DNA of 64,000 nucleotides from Yersinia kristensenii (GTDB lineage Bacteria > Pseudomonadota > Gammaproteobacteria > Enterobacterales > Enterobacteriaceae), in contig NZ_UHIY01000001.1 of assembly GCF_900460525.1 (NCBI RefSeq), positions 2,914,001 to 2,978,000 of the forward strand, given 5' to 3'. Shown here piece after piece: positions 10,574-21,212 of the stretch (within the stretch, counting starts at the first letter, position 1; each line of letters begins with the position of its first letter). The translations under genes and the position numbers were made by a program. The notes beneath the pieces were generated by a model. The model saw only the letters and a list, made by a program, of their open reading frames with translations. It had not been told where the DNA came from and made no database searches.

Positions 10574-12604
10574 TCACTTTACTTGCATGCCTGGTTGAGC
10601 ACCGTTGTCCGGGCTAAGCAGGAAGATATCATTGCCGCCAGGGCCAGCTGCCATCACCATACCCTCTGATATACCAAAGCGCATTTTGCGTGGAGCCAGG
10701 TTCGCTACCATCATGGTGAGCCGGCCTTCTAAGACCTTTGGATCAGGGTAAGCCGAACGAATACCAGAGAATACCTGGCGCGTCTCACCGCCGATATCCA
10801 GTTTCAGTTTCAGTAGCTTATCTGAACCCTCGACAAAATCTGCTTGTTCAATCAGCGCGATACGCATATCTACTTTAGCAAAATCATCAAAACTGATGGT
10901 TTCCTGGATCGGGTCATCGGCCAATGGACCGGTTACCGTCACTGTTGTCGCCGCCATATCTTCTTTAGAAGAGGCGACCATTTCGTTCACTTTGTCCAAA
11001 TCAATACGGTTAAACAGCGCTTTAAAAGTATTGATTTGATGACCTAACAGGGGTTGCTCGATGCTATCCCAAGTTAATTCAGTGTTGAGGAAAGCCTCTG
11101 TACGTGCGGTCAGCGCAGGTAGCACTGGCTTGAGGTAAGTCATCAGGACCCGGAACAGGTTGATGCCCATGGAGCAAATAGCTTGCAAGTCAGCATCACG
11201 GCCGTCTTCTTTCGCCACAACCCAAGGAGCCTGTTCATCAACATAGCGGTTGGCAACATCGGCCAGTGCCATAATTTCACGAATCGCTTTGCTTGATTCG
11301 CGGCTATTATAAGCATCCGCAATACTGACGGCGGCATCCGTAAAGGTTTTGTATAACTCAGGGGAAGCAAGGTGATCAGCTAACTTGCCAGCAAAACGCT
11401 TGCTAATAAAACCGGCATTACGGGAAGCCAGGTTGACCACTTTGTTGACGATATCGGCATTGACGCGCTGGACAAAATCTTCCAGATTCAAGTCGATATC
11501 ATCAATACGTGAAGAGAGTTTCGCCGCGTAGTAATAGCGCAGGCAATCGGCATCCAGATGTTTCAGGTAAGTGCCCGCTTTAATGAATGTGCCACGGGAT
11601 TTCGACATTTTTGCGCCGTTTACCGTGACATAACCATGGACGAACAGGTTGGTTGGTTTGCGGAAATTACTGCCTTCCAACATGGCTGGCCAGAACAAAC
11701 TATGGAAGTAAACAATGTCTTTACCGATGAAGTGATACAGATCGGTTGTAGAATCTTTACGCCAGAATTCATCAAAATCTAAATCGCCGCGCTTATCGCA
11801 CAGATTTTTGAATGCCCCCATATAGCCGATAGGGGCATCAAGCCAGACGTAGAAATATTTACCTGGCGCATCGGGGATTTCAAAACCGAAATAAGGCGCA
11901 TCACGGGAGATATCCCACTGTTGTAGGCCCGATTCAAACCACTCCTGCATTTTATTGGCAACTTGTTCTTGCAGTGCGCCGGAACGTGTCCAAGCTTGCA
12001 ACATATCGCTGAAAGCAGGTAAGTCGAAGAAGAAATGTTCAGATTCGCGCATGACCGGCGTAGCACCGGAAACCGCAGATTTTGGATCAATAAGCTCAGT
12101 CGGGCTGTAAGTTGCACCACAAACTTCGCAGTTATCGCCATATTGATCCGGCGCTTTACACTTCGGACAAGTGCCTTTCACGAAGCGATCAGGCAGGAAC
12201 ATGCCTTTCTCAGGATCATAGAGCTGAGAAATAGTGCGATTCTTTATATGACCGTTCGCTTTTAGGCGGCTGTATATCAGGCTCGACAGTTCACGGTTTT
12301 CATCACTGTGAGTCGAGTGATAGTTATCATAACTGATAGCGAAACCGGCGAAATCTTGTTGGTGCTCCTGGCTCATCTCAGCAATCATTTGCTCTGGTTC
12401 GATACCCAGTTGCTGAGCTTTCAGCATAATTGGGGTGCCGTGGGCATCGTCTGCACAGATAAAATGAACCTGGTTGCCGCGCATTCGCTGGAAACGGACC
12501 CAGATGTCTGCCTGGATGTGCTCGAGCATGTGACCGAGATGTATAGAACCGTTAGCGTATGGTAGCGCGCACGTCACCAATATTTTTTTCGCGACTTGAG
12601 CCAT
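10574..12604 (-). CDS. metG: Methionyl-tRNA synthetase
   Basis: Charges tRNA-Met with methionine; cytoplasmic homodimer. The 676 residues match the long enterobacterial form (677 in E. coli). The class I HIGH motif appears as SIHLGH near residue 20, the zinc-knuckle cysteines are in [17 protein letters not shown] (about residues 143-160), and KMSKS is present as [10 protein letters not shown] near residue 333. The C-terminal 110 residues (from [16 protein letters not shown]) are the EMAP-II-like tRNA-binding and dimerisation domain. ATG 12604 is the family start. Divergent from mrp, as in E. coli. Confidence 0.98.
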   Translation of the reverse strand: MAQVAKKILVTCALPYANGSIHLGHMLEHIQADIWVRFQRMRGNQVHFICADDAHGTPIMLKAQQLGIEPEQMIAEMSQEHQQDFAGFAISYDNYHSTHSDENRELSSLIYSRLKANGHIKNRTISQLYDPEKGMFLPDRFVKGTCPKCKAPDQYGDNCEVCGATYSPTELIDPKSAVSGATPVMRESEHFFFDLPAFSDMLQAWTRSGALQEQVANKMQEWFESGLQQWDISRDAPYFGFEIPDAPGKYFYVWLDAPIGYMGAFKNLCDKRGDLDFDEFWRKDSTTDLYHFIGKDIVYFHSLFWPAMLEGSNFRKPTNLFVHGYVTVNGAKMSKSRGTFIKAGTYLKHLDADCLRYYYAAKLSSRIDDIDLNLEDFVQRVNADIVNKVVNLASRNAGFISKRFAGKLADHLASPELYKTFTDAAVSIADAYNSRESSKAIREIMALADVANRYVDEQAPWVVAKEDGRDADLQAICSMGINLFRVLMTYLKPVLPALTARTEAFLNTELTWDSIEQPLLGHQINTFKALFNRIDLDKVNEMVASSKEDMAATTVTVTGPLADDPIQETISFDDFAKVDMRIALIEQADFVEGSDKLLKLKLDIGGETRQVFSGIRSAYPDPKVLEGRLTMMVANLAPRKMRFGISEGMVMAAGPGGNDIFLLSPDNGAQPGMQVK

Positions 12605-12757
12605 AGTGGGAAATTGCTTTCTTTATGTCGATTAAAGGGTCTTTGATGTTAACCGATATACTGGCTCGTCGCTAGGGTAGCAAACCTGCACTTTGCCTTA
12701 AGTTATAATCGATTTACTTTGACGACACAGGTACGACGGAGTTCTGGTACACTATTA

Positions 12758-12800
12758 TTGGCTAATACGATAAATTCTGTTGGTTAATAACGATAAATTC
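12758..12800. repeat. Two imperfect 20/21-bp direct repeats ahead of mrp
   Basis: TTGGCTAATACGATAAATTC at 12758-12777 is repeated as TTGGTTAATAACGATAAATTC at 12780-12800, with one substitution and one inserted base. The second copy ends against the AAGGAG ribosome-binding site of mrp. It could be a tandem operator or a slippage duplication. Confidence 0.7.
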
Positions 12801-12811
12801 AAGGAGCCGGG

Positions 12812-13924
12812 ATGAGCCAAAAATCCCCCGAGCAGACCACCCCTGACCTGCTGCAATTACAAATTTCAAAGGTTATTGCTACCTTTAAACACCCAACCTT
12901 GCAAAAAAGCCTGACCGAGCTGCGCGCTATTCATCACTGTGCATTATTGGACAATGTGCTGCATATCGAGCTGGTGATGCCTTTTGCCTGGCAATTTGGT
13001 TTTGATGCATTGAAAGAGTCAGTCAGCGGAGAATTGCTGGCAGTGACCGGTGCTAAAGCCATTGACTGGAAACTTTCTCATAATATCACCACGCTAAAAC
13101 GTGCCAATGATCAACCTGGTGTGAAAGGCGTGCGCAACATTGTCGCGGTCAGTTCCGGTAAAGGCGGGGTGGGGAAATCCAGCACCGCGGTGAACCTGGC
13201 ACTGGCCTTGGCGGAGGAGGGCGCAAAAGTCGGTATTCTGGATGCTGATATCTATGGTCCTTCCATCCCAAATATGTTGGGTACCACTCAGCAGCGGCCA
13301 ACTTCCCCCGATGGCAAACATATGGCGCCGATTATGGCCCACGGTATCGCCACTAACTCGATTGGTTATTTGGTGACCGACGAAAACGCTATGGTGTGGC
13401 GCGGCCCGATGGCTAGCAAGGCTTTAATGCAGATGCTGCAAGATACCTTATGGCCTGATTTGGATTATTTGGTCATTGATATGCCGCCGGGTACCGGTGA
13501 TATTCAACTGACGCTGTCACAGAATATTCCGGTCACCGGCGCGCTGGTGGTGACCACGCCACAGGATATTGCCTTGATTGATGCTATGAAAGGCATCGTG
13601 ATGTTTGAGAAAGTGCATGTGCCAGTGCTGGGTATTATTGAGAATATGAGCATGCATATTTGCAGTAATTGTGGCCATCTGGAGCCTATCTTTGGCACCG
13701 GTGGGGCAGAAAAACTGGCGCAGAAATATCATTGCAAACTACTGGGCCAAATTCCGCTGCATATCTCACTGCGCGAAGACCTTGACCGCGGCGAGCCAAC
13801 CGTTGTCAGTCATCCTGATAGCGAATTTGCTGATATCTATCGCCAACTGGCATCCAACGTTGCGGCAGAAATGTACTGGCAGGGCGAAGCCATTCCGACG
13901 GAAATTTCATTCCGCGCGGTGTAA
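12812..13924 (+). CDS. mrp: Iron-sulfur cluster carrier ATPase Mrp (ApbC)
   Basis: Cytoplasmic P-loop ATPase of the Mrp/NBP35 family that carries and transfers [4Fe-4S] clusters. It has 370 residues. An N-terminal DUF59/MIP18-like domain (about residues 10-90) is followed by the ATPase domain with the deviant Walker A SSGKGGVGKSS (about residue 115), the switch segment DADIYGPSIPNML and the cluster-binding CxxC in MHICSNCGHLEP. AAGGAG lies just before ATG 12812. Divergent from metG, with udk downstream, as in E. coli. Confidence 0.97.
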   Translation: MSQKSPEQTTPDLLQLQISKVIATFKHPTLQKSLTELRAIHHCALLDNVLHIELVMPFAWQFGFDALKESVSGELLAVTGAKAIDWKLSHNITTLKRANDQPGVKGVRNIVAVSSGKGGVGKSSTAVNLALALAEEGAKVGILDADIYGPSIPNMLGTTQQRPTSPDGKHMAPIMAHGIATNSIGYLVTDENAMVWRGPMASKALMQMLQDTLWPDLDYLVIDMPPGTGDIQLTLSQNIPVTGALVVTTPQDIALIDAMKGIVMFEKVHVPVLGIIENMSMHICSNCGHLEPIFGTGGAEKLAQKYHCKLLGQIPLHISLREDLDRGEPTVVSHPDSEFADIYRQLASNVAAEMYWQGEAIPTEISFRAV

Positions 13925-13947
13925 TCGCGGTTATTTTTCTATCTAAA

Positions 13948-13990
13948 GTCTTTGGCGTTGTGCAGTCAACACCACGGCCACGCCAAAGAC
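13948..13990 (+). terminator. 11-bp perfect inverted repeat between mrp and udk
   Basis: GTCTTTGGCGT at 13948-13958 pairs with ACGCCAAAGAC at 13980-13990 around a 21-base interval. It follows the mrp stop by about 24 bases. There is no T-run, so it may be a 3'-end hairpin or an element in the udk leader rather than a strong terminator. Confidence 0.5.
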
Positions 13991-14099
13991 GCAGGGTATT
14001 GTGCTGGCATCAAACCCGTTAACTCCTTATAATTGGCGCGATCGAAGCACTTAGCGTGCTTTGTCTCCCCCCACACTTCGTAATCAGGTCTTTAATTTT

Positions 14100-14741
14100 A
14101 TGACTGACAAAGCACACCAGTGCGTCATTATCGGGATAGCGGGTGCCTCAGCCTCCGGAAAAAGTCTTATCGCTAGTACGCTGTATCGTGAATTGCGTGA
14201 ACAGGTTGGTGACCAACATATTGGCGTCATTCCTGAGGATGGTTATTACAAAGACCAGAGTCACCTGTCAATGGAAGAGCGGGTCAAAACTAACTATGAC
14301 CATCCCAGCGCCATGGATCACAATTTATTGCTGGAACATCTGCAATCGCTGAAAGCGGGTAAGTCGATTGAACTGCCGCTTTACAGTTACACTGAGCACA
14401 CACGTAAAAAAGAAACCGTCCATTTAGAACCGAAAAAAGTGATTATTTTGGAAGGGATCTTGCTGTTGACTGATATTCGTCTGCGCCAGGAAATGAACTT
14501 TTCTATCTTTGTCGATACCCCTTTGGATATCTGTTTGATGCGCCGCATGAAACGTGATGTTAATGAGCGTGGCCGTTCAATGGACTCCGTCATGGCTCAA
14601 TACCAAAAGACAGTGCGCCCAATGTTCCTGCAGTTTATCGAGCCGTCCAAGCAATATGCTGACATTATTGTTCCGCGCGGCGGCAAAAACCGGATTGCGA
14701 TCGATATTCTAAAAGCGAAAATTAGCCAGTTCTTTGAGTAA
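14100..14741 (+). CDS. udk: Uridine/cytidine kinase
   Basis: Phosphorylates uridine and cytidine to UMP and CMP in pyrimidine salvage. From ATG 14100 the protein has 213 residues and aligns end to end with E. coli Udk ([20 protein letters not shown]). The P-loop [11 protein letters not shown] lies near residues 13-23, and the segments [12 protein letters not shown] and NYDHPSAMD are those of the nucleoside site. A reading from 13 codons further up (14061) adds residues absent from relatives. Gene order mrp-udk-dcd-asmA matches E. coli. Confidence 0.97.
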   Translation: MTDKAHQCVIIGIAGASASGKSLIASTLYRELREQVGDQHIGVIPEDGYYKDQSHLSMEERVKTNYDHPSAMDHNLLLEHLQSLKAGKSIELPLYSYTEHTRKKETVHLEPKKVIILEGILLLTDIRLRQEMNFSIFVDTPLDICLMRRMKRDVNERGRSMDSVMAQYQKTVRPMFLQFIEPSKQYADIIVPRGGKNRIAIDILKAKISQFFE

Positions 14742-14826
14742 TGTTCGTCTGGATCTTTGCTTCTTAATATGGCAGCTTTCATAGTATGCAAGCTGTAACA
14801 TGCGAATTTTGATGGAGATTTTAGCA

Positions 14827-15408
14827 ATGAGACTGTGCGACCGTGACATAGAAGCCTGGCTGGACAGCGGTAAATTGGGGATCGACCCTCGCCCGCCAGT
14901 AGAACGTATTAATGGTGCGACAGTCGATGTCCGCTTAGGGAATAAATTCCGTGTCTTCCTCGGGCATACTGCGGGGTTTATTGACTTAAGCGGCCCGAAA
15001 GATGAAGTCAGCGCAGCGCTGGAACGGGTCATGAGTGATGAAATCATTCTACCTGAAGGGGAGGCATTCTTTCTGCATCCTGGTGAGTTAGCACTGGCGG
15101 TTACACTGGAATCAGTGACTATCCCCGATGACCTGGTCGGCTGGCTTGATGGGCGCTCTTCCTTGGCCCGTCTTGGGTTGATGGTGCATGTGACCGCCCA
15201 CAGAATAGATCCCGGCTGGCAAGGCAGGATTGTGCTGGAATTCTATAATTCAGGTAAGTTGCCATTGGCACTGCGCCCTGGAATGCTGATTGGTGCGTTG
15301 AGTTTTGAGCCACTCTCTGGCCCAGCGGCTCGTCCTTACAATAGCCGTCAGGATGCCAAATATCGTGGCCAACAAGGCGCGGTAGCCAGCCGTATTGATG
15401 AAGATTAG
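14827..15408 (+). CDS. dcd: dCTP deaminase
   Basis: Deaminates dCTP to dUTP, the main route to dTTP precursors in enterobacteria; cytoplasmic homotrimer. From ATG 14827 the length is 193 residues, identical to E. coli Dcd ([15 protein letters not shown]). The catalytic segment [22 protein letters not shown] and the [10 protein letters not shown] motif (nucleotide-binding) are intact. An upstream in-frame ATG at 14800 adds nine residues not found in the family; GGAG before 14827 supports the shorter start. Gap of 85 bp to udk. Confidence 0.97.
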   Translation: MRLCDRDIEAWLDSGKLGIDPRPPVERINGATVDVRLGNKFRVFLGHTAGFIDLSGPKDEVSAALERVMSDEIILPEGEAFFLHPGELALAVTLESVTIPDDLVGWLDGRSSLARLGLMVHVTAHRIDPGWQGRIVLEFYNSGKLPLALRPGMLIGALSFEPLSGPAARPYNSRQDAKYRGQQGAVASRIDED

Positions 15409-15434
15409 CCCTTTTCTCGCTGAGATTTTTGCCT

Positions 15435-15477
15435 GATAAGACTTTTAGCTCGATAAGACTTTTAGATCGATAAGACA
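15435..15477. repeat. 17-bp tandem repeat in the asmA leader
   Basis: GATAAGACTTTTAGCTC at 15435-15451 is followed directly by GATAAGACTTTTAGATC at 15452-15468 and a truncated third copy GATAAGACA at 15469-15477. The array ends at the asmA ribosome-binding site (AAGAGGA). Confidence 0.85.
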
Positions 15478-15487
15478 AGAGGATGTC

Positions 15488-17335
15488 ATGAGACGATTAC
15501 TAACGACGTTGATTATCCTGCTGGTTGTGTTGGTGGCAGGAATGAGCGCATTGGTATTGCTAGTAAATCCTAATGACTTTCGTGCTTATATGGTCAAACA
15601 GGTTGAGAGAAAAAGTGGTTATCATCTGCAACTGGACGGTGATTTACGTTGGCATGTCTGGCCACAACTTAGCATCATTGTTGGCCGGACGGCACTAACG
15701 GCCCCCGGTGCTGCTGCGCCGGTAGTCAGTGCTGAAAATATGCGCCTGGATGTCAAACTCTGGCCACTGTTATCGCATCAGCTTGATGTTAAACAGGTAA
15801 TGTTAAAAGGTGCTGTTATCCGTTTAACGCCGGATAGTGAGGCACAGCAGGAACCAGGGGCGCCGGTTGCACCAGCGGGCAATGCCCCGCTCGATGAACA
15901 TCGCGCCTGGAAACTCGATATCAATAAAGTCCAGGTTGCTGACAGCCTGCTAATTTGGCAACGGTCAGATAATGATCAAGTGAATGTCCGTGATATTAAT
16001 CTTGAACTTAGCCAAGACCCTCAACGACAAGTCCATATAACACTCGACAGCCGTGTTAATCGTAATCAGCGGGATCTCACTTTCTCCTTGGTTGCCGACG
16101 CAGATATGCGCCATTATCCGCAGCAGTTCAGCGCGAGTATTAGCCAATTTACCTATAAATTGGAAGGTGCGGATATTCCTGTCGGTGGTGTGAGCGGCCA
16201 GGGGACATTACAAGCCAGTTATCAACGCGATATTCAGCAATTATTGCTCAATCAACTGAGTTTCACTGCAAATAATAACCAACTGACAGGCAGTGCCAAA
16301 GCGACTTTGGGCCCAGTTCCTGAGTATGTTATTAATCTGGCTGCTGATAATCTCAACTTGGATTCCATTTTCGGTTGGGAGCCTAAGAGCACCGCCAGCG
16401 CTAAAGCGACAGCTAAAGTGGCAACGGTAACCTCACCCGTCATTGCAGCTCAAATCGATGATGATGTTGGGCAGGATTTAGAGGCATTACGCGATTTTTC
16501 GGCGCAAATGACACTGACTGCGAATAATATGGTTTATCGTGCAATAAAAGTCAGTCAATTGAATTTACAAGCATCAAACCAACAAGGTGATGTCCAGATT
16601 AACCGTTTAACGGGCAGCGCATTGGGCGGTGATTTTTCACTACCAGGCTCATTGGATGTCACGGGCAAGAAAGTCCTCATCGCTATTAACCCAGTGATAA
16701 ACCATATGGAATTAGGCCCGGTATTGGCGGCAGGAGATTTACCGCAGATGATGACGGGTAAATTCTCCATGAAAGCGCAGCTGTCTGGCGATGGCATTAA
16801 TGTTAAGGCTTTCACTCATCGTTGGAATGGGAATGCGCAGTTCAGCATGAATGATGCAAAGTTAGAGGGGCTGAATATTCAGCAACTCATTCAGCAGGCT
16901 GTCACCCGGAGTTCCAGTGATGTTCAGGCTCAAGAACGCGACGAGCGCTATACTGCGGTTAAACAGCTGCAAGCGAATTTGGCCCTGAATAAAGGGCGGA
17001 TGAATATCAGTAATCTGGTAGCTGATTCTATGTTGATTTCGGTTAAAGGCAGTGGAGAACTCAATTTACCGGCGCAACAAGCTGACATGAATTTATCAGT
17101 ACGAGTGATGCAAGGTTGGAGCGGGCAAGATAGCCTGGTCAAAATGCTGCAAAATACGGACATTCCACTGCGTATTTATGGCCCATGGGCTCAACTCAGT
17201 TATCAATTGAATGTTGAGCAGCTTTTGCGGAATGAATTACAACAGCGGGCTAAAAAAGCACTCAATGACTGGGCTGAACGTGCTCAGCAGAGCCGCGGAA
17301 GTCAGGATCTCAAAAAGCTGATTGATAAGCTGTAA
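15488..17335 (+). CDS. asmA: AsmA, envelope biogenesis protein
   Basis: Inner-membrane-anchored periplasmic protein of the AsmA-like family, 615 residues (617 in E. coli). The N-terminal helix LLTTLIILLVVLVAGMSALVLLV (about residues 3-25) is the membrane anchor. The rest is a long periplasmic chain that in this family forms a lipid-bridging beta-groove; E. coli asmA mutations suppress OmpF assembly defects and affect LPS. The typical opening VNPNDFRAYMVKQVERKSGY is present. ATG 15488 with AGAGGA upstream. It lies 79 bp after dcd in the same direction. Confidence 0.95.
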   Translation: MRRLLTTLIILLVVLVAGMSALVLLVNPNDFRAYMVKQVERKSGYHLQLDGDLRWHVWPQLSIIVGRTALTAPGAAAPVVSAENMRLDVKLWPLLSHQLDVKQVMLKGAVIRLTPDSEAQQEPGAPVAPAGNAPLDEHRAWKLDINKVQVADSLLIWQRSDNDQVNVRDINLELSQDPQRQVHITLDSRVNRNQRDLTFSLVADADMRHYPQQFSASISQFTYKLEGADIPVGGVSGQGTLQASYQRDIQQLLLNQLSFTANNNQLTGSAKATLGPVPEYVINLAADNLNLDSIFGWEPKSTASAKATAKVATVTSPVIAAQIDDDVGQDLEALRDFSAQMTLTANNMVYRAIKVSQLNLQASNQQGDVQINRLTGSALGGDFSLPGSLDVTGKKVLIAINPVINHMELGPVLAAGDLPQMMTGKFSMKAQLSGDGINVKAFTHRWNGNAQFSMNDAKLEGLNIQQLIQQAVTRSSSDVQAQERDERYTAVKQLQANLALNKGRMNISNLVADSMLISVKGSGELNLPAQQADMNLSVRVMQGWSGQDSLVKMLQNTDIPLRIYGPWAQLSYQLNVEQLLRNELQQRAKKALNDWAERAQQSRGSQDLKKLIDKL

Positions 17336-17347
17336 AAAGAGCATCAT

Positions 17348-17374
17348 CTCCGATAGCAATGAAAGTTATCGGAG
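17348..17374 (+). terminator. Hairpin after asmA
   Basis: CTCCGATA at 17348-17355 pairs with TATCGGAG at 17367-17374. It begins 12 bases after the asmA stop. Only a weak T-rich tract follows (GATTTTGTTATCTT), so termination strength is uncertain. Confidence 0.6.
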
Positions 17375-17664
17375 GTGGTGGTCTGATTTTGTTATCTTCC
17401 AGTTATGATATTGTTCGTCAGTCTCGCCTTTCTAAACATAAAATCCTCTCTCTTGCTCACAAACTAACATTTGTTTCTAAAATCTCTGCGAATCATTGAT
17501 AGATGTCATAAACTCGCCCATGGACTTTGGGCAGAGTGCAGAGCGATTTCTGTGTTTTAACAATCAACAATAATGATTTATTCCCCAAGTGATTGGCATG
17601 CCTCTGATGGTGTTGAAAGCGAAGGGTATTTAGCAACAGGCGAGTTTTCGGTAAGAGAGGGTAT
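17375..17664. other. dcuC upstream region
   Basis: About 290 bp with no convincing reading frame. It should hold the dcuC promoter. In E. coli dcuC is induced anaerobically by FNR; I looked for a TTGAT-N4-ATCAA site and found no good match, only half-sites such as CATTGATAGATGTCAT near 17495. Confidence 0.4.
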
Positions 17665-19023
17665 ATGCTAGATCTTTTGATTGGGGTTGTAGTGGCCATT
17701 GGTGTTGGCCGTTATATTATTAAAGGCTACTCAGCCACCGGCGTACTGATGGTCGGGGGTTTACTGTTATTAATTATCAGTGCCTTGATGGGCAAAAACG
17801 TATTACCTGCCAGTGCAACGCCGACCGGTTGGCGGGCGACAGACATTGTTGAATACGTCAAAATCTTGTTGATGAGCCGTGGCGGCGACCTCGGCATGAT
17901 GATCATGATGTTATGTGGTTTTGCTGCGTATATGACTCACATAGGCGCGAATGATGTGGTAGTTAAGATTGCATCCAAACCACTGCAAATGATCAACTCC
18001 CCGTATTTATTGATGGTCGCGGCTTATATTGTGGCCTGTTTAATGTCTTTGGCGGTGTCATCGGCCACTGGGTTGGGCGTATTATTGATGGCAACATTGT
18101 TCCCAGTGATGGTTAACGTGGGTATCAGCCGGGGGGCTGCAGCTGCAATTTGCGCATCACCCGCAGCTATCATTCTTGCCCCAACCTCTGGCGATGTAGT
18201 GCTCGCAGCGAAAGCTTCTGAAATGCCACTGGTCGATTTTGCCTTTAAAACGACATTACCGATTTCCATTGCCGCCATTGTCTGCATGGCTATTGCTCAC
18301 TTTTTCTGGCAGCGCTATCTGGATAATAAAAGTCAGGAAAAGCATGAGATGATGGATGTCAATGACATCACGACCAATGCCCCGAGCTTTTACGCCATTT
18401 TACCTTTCACACCCATCATTGGCGTGCTGATATTTGATGGTAAATGGGGGCCGGAACTGCACATCATCACGGTATTGGTCATCTGTATGCTGATTGCTGC
18501 AGTGATTGAGTTCTTGCGCAGCTTCAATGCAAAAACGGTCTTTACCGGACTTGAAGTTGCTTACCGGGGGATGGCTGATGCATTTGCGACAGTAGTCATG
18601 CTGTTAGTGGCTGCAGGGGTATTTGCACAGGGATTGAGTACCGTTGGTTTTATCAGTGGGCTGATTGGATTGGCGCAATCATTCGGCACAGGTGGCATTA
18701 TTATGATGCTGGTATTGGTCACTATCACCATGCTGGCGGCCATGACGACGGGCTCAGGTAATGCACCATTCTATGCATTTGTTGAATTGATCCCGAAATT
18801 GGCAGCACAAATGGGAATTAATCCAGCTTATCTGGTGATCCCAATGCTACAAGCTTCAAATTTGGGGCGTACGCTGTCGCCGGTTTCTGGCGTGGTGGTT
18901 GCAGTGGCGGGGATGGCAAAAATCTCACCTTTCGAAGTAGTGAAACGCACCTCAGTTCCGGTATTGGTTGGGCTAGTGGTGGTGATTGTCGCCACTGAGA
19001 TTCTGGTCCCCGTGCACTTATAA
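17665..19023 (+). CDS. dcuC: Anaerobic C4-dicarboxylate transporter DcuC
   Basis: Twelve-or-more-helix inner-membrane carrier that exports succinate, or exchanges it for fumarate, during anaerobic growth. The 452 residues align with E. coli DcuC (461), for example YIIKGYSATGVL, LLMSRGGDLGMMIMMLCGFAAY and GNAPFYAFVELIPKLA. The C-terminal 8-9 residues of the E. coli protein are missing, ending at EILVPVHL, which is within family variation. GAGAGG lies just upstream of ATG 17665. Monocistronic, between asmA and yegH, which are neighbours in E. coli. Confidence 0.96.
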   Translation: MLDLLIGVVVAIGVGRYIIKGYSATGVLMVGGLLLLIISALMGKNVLPASATPTGWRATDIVEYVKILLMSRGGDLGMMIMMLCGFAAYMTHIGANDVVVKIASKPLQMINSPYLLMVAAYIVACLMSLAVSSATGLGVLLMATLFPVMVNVGISRGAAAAICASPAAIILAPTSGDVVLAAKASEMPLVDFAFKTTLPISIAAIVCMAIAHFFWQRYLDNKSQEKHEMMDVNDITTNAPSFYAILPFTPIIGVLIFDGKWGPELHIITVLVICMLIAAVIEFLRSFNAKTVFTGLEVAYRGMADAFATVVMLLVAAGVFAQGLSTVGFISGLIGLAQSFGTGGIIMMLVLVTITMLAAMTTGSGNAPFYAFVELIPKLAAQMGINPAYLVIPMLQASNLGRTLSPVSGVVVAVAGMAKISPFEVVKRTSVPVLVGLVVVIVATEILVPVHL

Positions 19024-19063
19024 CGTCTGCGAATTGCCATAAAAAGAGCAAATAATCATAAAA

Positions 19064-19092
19064 AAACCGGGTGGCAATAAGCAACCCGGTTT
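19064..19092. terminator. Bidirectional terminator between dcuC and yegH
   Basis: AAACCGGGT at 19064-19072 pairs with ACCCGGTTT at 19084-19092, flanked by A-runs on the left and TAATTTT on the right. It terminates dcuC on the plus strand and yegH on the minus strand. Confidence 0.85.
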
Positions 19093-19149
19093 AATTTTCA
19101 TCATTTACACAGCTAATTTCTGTGACCTAAATATTCTGCTACCCGCAAA

Positions 19150-20736
19150 TCACACTTCATAATCAGGGTCAGGAACTTTCAGCGGCGTTATCTTCACCTT
19201 TAAGATACGGTGGCTGCTCACCTCAATGGGCTCAAACAGATAGTCACCAATTTTCAATTGTTCACCGACCTGAGGGATCCGCTGGGTATACTCCATCAAT
19301 AATCCAGCTAATGTATGATACTCACGTTTATCATCGATCGGCAGTGGTAGGTAGAGCACTAAATCTTCCAACGGCATATAGCCATTGGCTATCCAGCAGC
19401 CATCATCAGTTTGTTGAATATCATGACGGGCATCTAACTCCTCACCTGCAACAGGCAAATTACCTGCAATGGTTTCCATCACATCGGTTAGGGTCACCAC
19501 CCCTTCGATAGAGCCAAATTCATCCACCACGAAGGCAAAATGGGTTTGTGCCTGGCGGAATTGTTCAAGCGCCATCAGCAATGAGACTTGCTCAGGGAAA
19601 ATTAAAGGTTGGCGAATTAGCGCTCTTAAGTCGAGTTTTTCATTGGTTAATTGTTGTTTCAATAAATCAATTACGTGAATCACGCCGAGCGGTTCATCTG
19701 TTGAGCTATCTTCAGTGACGACAATTCGGGTATGCATATTTTTTGTCAGCAACTGAGCCAATTTTTCTGGCGGATCATTCAAGTCGAGATATTCAACATC
19801 ATGGCGTGAGGTCATGATGCTACTCACAGTCCGCTGTGCCAGGCCTAATACCCGCTCAATCATCCGGCGTTCTTGTTGGTTGAACACCTCTTGACCCACC
19901 CGAGTATTATCAGCAATCAGATTAGCTGTATGATTATCCAATTCAGCTTCTTCGTGCTTGCCACTGAGCATACGCAGCACCGCCTCTGCTGTCCTTTCAC
20001 GTAAAGGGCGGACAGTCGACAGGAAGCGGCGGCGGTTGAATTGTGCAAACTGATTTAGCGATTCAATAATGACTGAGAAACCAATGGCCGCATACAGATA
20101 ACCTTTCGGAATACGGTAGCCAAAGCCTTCAGCCACTAAACTGAAACCTATCATCAGTAAGAAGCTCAAACAGAGAATGACAATCGTTGGATGCGCATTC
20201 ACAAAGCGGGTCAACGGCTTACTGGCTAATAGCATCAGGCCAATTGCAATACAGACCGCAGCCATCATAACTGCAAGGTGATCGACCATGCCGACGGCGG
20301 TAATCACTGAATCGAGAGAGAAAATAGCATCCAACACCACAATCTGTGCTACGACGGGCCAGAAACGTGCGCCTTTACGTTGCTGATTTTGTTGATGATC
20401 CTTGCCTTCAAGGCGCTCATTAAGCTCCATGGTGGCTTTGAATAGCAAGAAGATACCGCCGATTAACATGATCAAGTCACGCGCGCTGAACGGATGCCCA
20501 GAAAGTGTGACAAATGGCGCAGTTAATGTCGCTAACCAAGAGATACTCGCCAATAACACCAAGCGCATTAACAATGCGCACAACAACCCTGTTACTCTGG
20601 CTTTATCTCGTAAATGGCGGGGGAGCTTCTCCGCCAAAATAGCAATAAAGATTAAATTATCAATACCCAACACAATTTCGAGCACAACCAGCGTCGCTAG
20701 CCCCGCCCAAATAGTAGGATCTGCGATCCATTCCAT
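19150..20736 (-). CDS. yegH: YegH, TerC-like membrane protein with CBS and CorC/HlyC domains
   Basis: Inner-membrane protein of 528 residues (E. coli YegH 527). The N-terminal half is a TerC-type membrane domain ([21 protein letters not shown] near residue 20, [21 protein letters not shown] near 135), whose acidic residues suggest metal-ion handling. It continues with a CBS pair from about residue 305 ([35 protein letters not shown]) and a C-terminal CorC_HlyC transporter-associated domain ([20 protein letters not shown]). The function is not established; metal efflux is plausible by family. It has its own promoter upstream of 20736. Confidence 0.94.
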   Translation of the reverse strand: MEWIADPTIWAGLATLVVLEIVLGIDNLIFIAILAEKLPRHLRDKARVTGLLCALLMRLVLLASISWLATLTAPFVTLSGHPFSARDLIMLIGGIFLLFKATMELNERLEGKDHQQNQQRKGARFWPVVAQIVVLDAIFSLDSVITAVGMVDHLAVMMAAVCIAIGLMLLASKPLTRFVNAHPTIVILCLSFLLMIGFSLVAEGFGYRIPKGYLYAAIGFSVIIESLNQFAQFNRRRFLSTVRPLRERTAEAVLRMLSGKHEEAELDNHTANLIADNTRVGQEVFNQQERRMIERVLGLAQRTVSSIMTSRHDVEYLDLNDPPEKLAQLLTKNMHTRIVVTEDSSTDEPLGVIHVIDLLKQQLTNEKLDLRALIRQPLIFPEQVSLLMALEQFRQAQTHFAFVVDEFGSIEGVVTLTDVMETIAGNLPVAGEELDARHDIQQTDDGCWIANGYMPLEDLVLYLPLPIDDKREYHTLAGLLMEYTQRIPQVGEQLKIGDYLFEPIEVSSHRILKVKITPLKVPDPDYEV

Positions 20737-21212
20737 ATATCTAACTTCACCTTTTATTTCTACGAATTATGACATTAAAACGAATAATGGGCGCTGAGAG
20801 CATAAAATTCAATATCCAGCCCTGCGATAACTTAAAGCGACGAACTTTCGTTAGACAACTGGCAATGAAATGAAGTGCAATTCTCATCAGTGTGGGATGA
20901 AAAGCAATCAATTATGTAGGAGGATATTTCTGTTTAATGCATTGATTCGGTTTATTCTTAAAAAAGTTTTATTAGTAAGCAAATTGCGTAAGATTAATTT
21001 AACAAAGTGTTAAGGTGGAATATAATAAATGACGAGAACGTCAATGTTTCGGAGTCAGACTATTGAACTTCGAACAACGTAATACATTGAAATAATATAT
21101 AAATATAGGGATTCTGTAATTTGAATTACAGTCTACACTATTGGTACTGTGAGTTGGTATTTGTAGATATTTGAAGCCCTGCTCAGTGACTACACCAGAA
21201 AAGGTATGGTAG
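20737..21212. other. yegH-galU divergent intergenic region
   Basis: About 475 bp, AT-rich towards galU, holding the divergent promoters of yegH and galU. I looked for the JUMPstart/ops element (GGCGGTAG) that usually precedes polysaccharide operons and did not find it. A strong AGGAGG occurs at 20918-20923, but no ATG/GTG/TTG-initiated frame follows at a useful distance. Confidence 0.5.

Noticed and set aside
15435..15477. Short direct repeats that might suggest a CRISPR array.
   Set aside because: Copies are contiguous with no spacers, and no cas genes are present anywhere in the window.
20918..21013. AGGAGG followed six bases later by a CTG-initiated 27-codon frame (cationic, hydrophobic peptide) in the yegH-galU gap.
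   Set aside because: CTG is a very rare start and no ATG, GTG or TTG fits; the peptide resembles no family I know. Without conservation data it cannot be supported.
20737..21212. JUMPstart/ops element expected before polysaccharide genes.
   Set aside because: No GGCGGTAG or close match found; galU-galF are not followed by a polysaccharide operon here.
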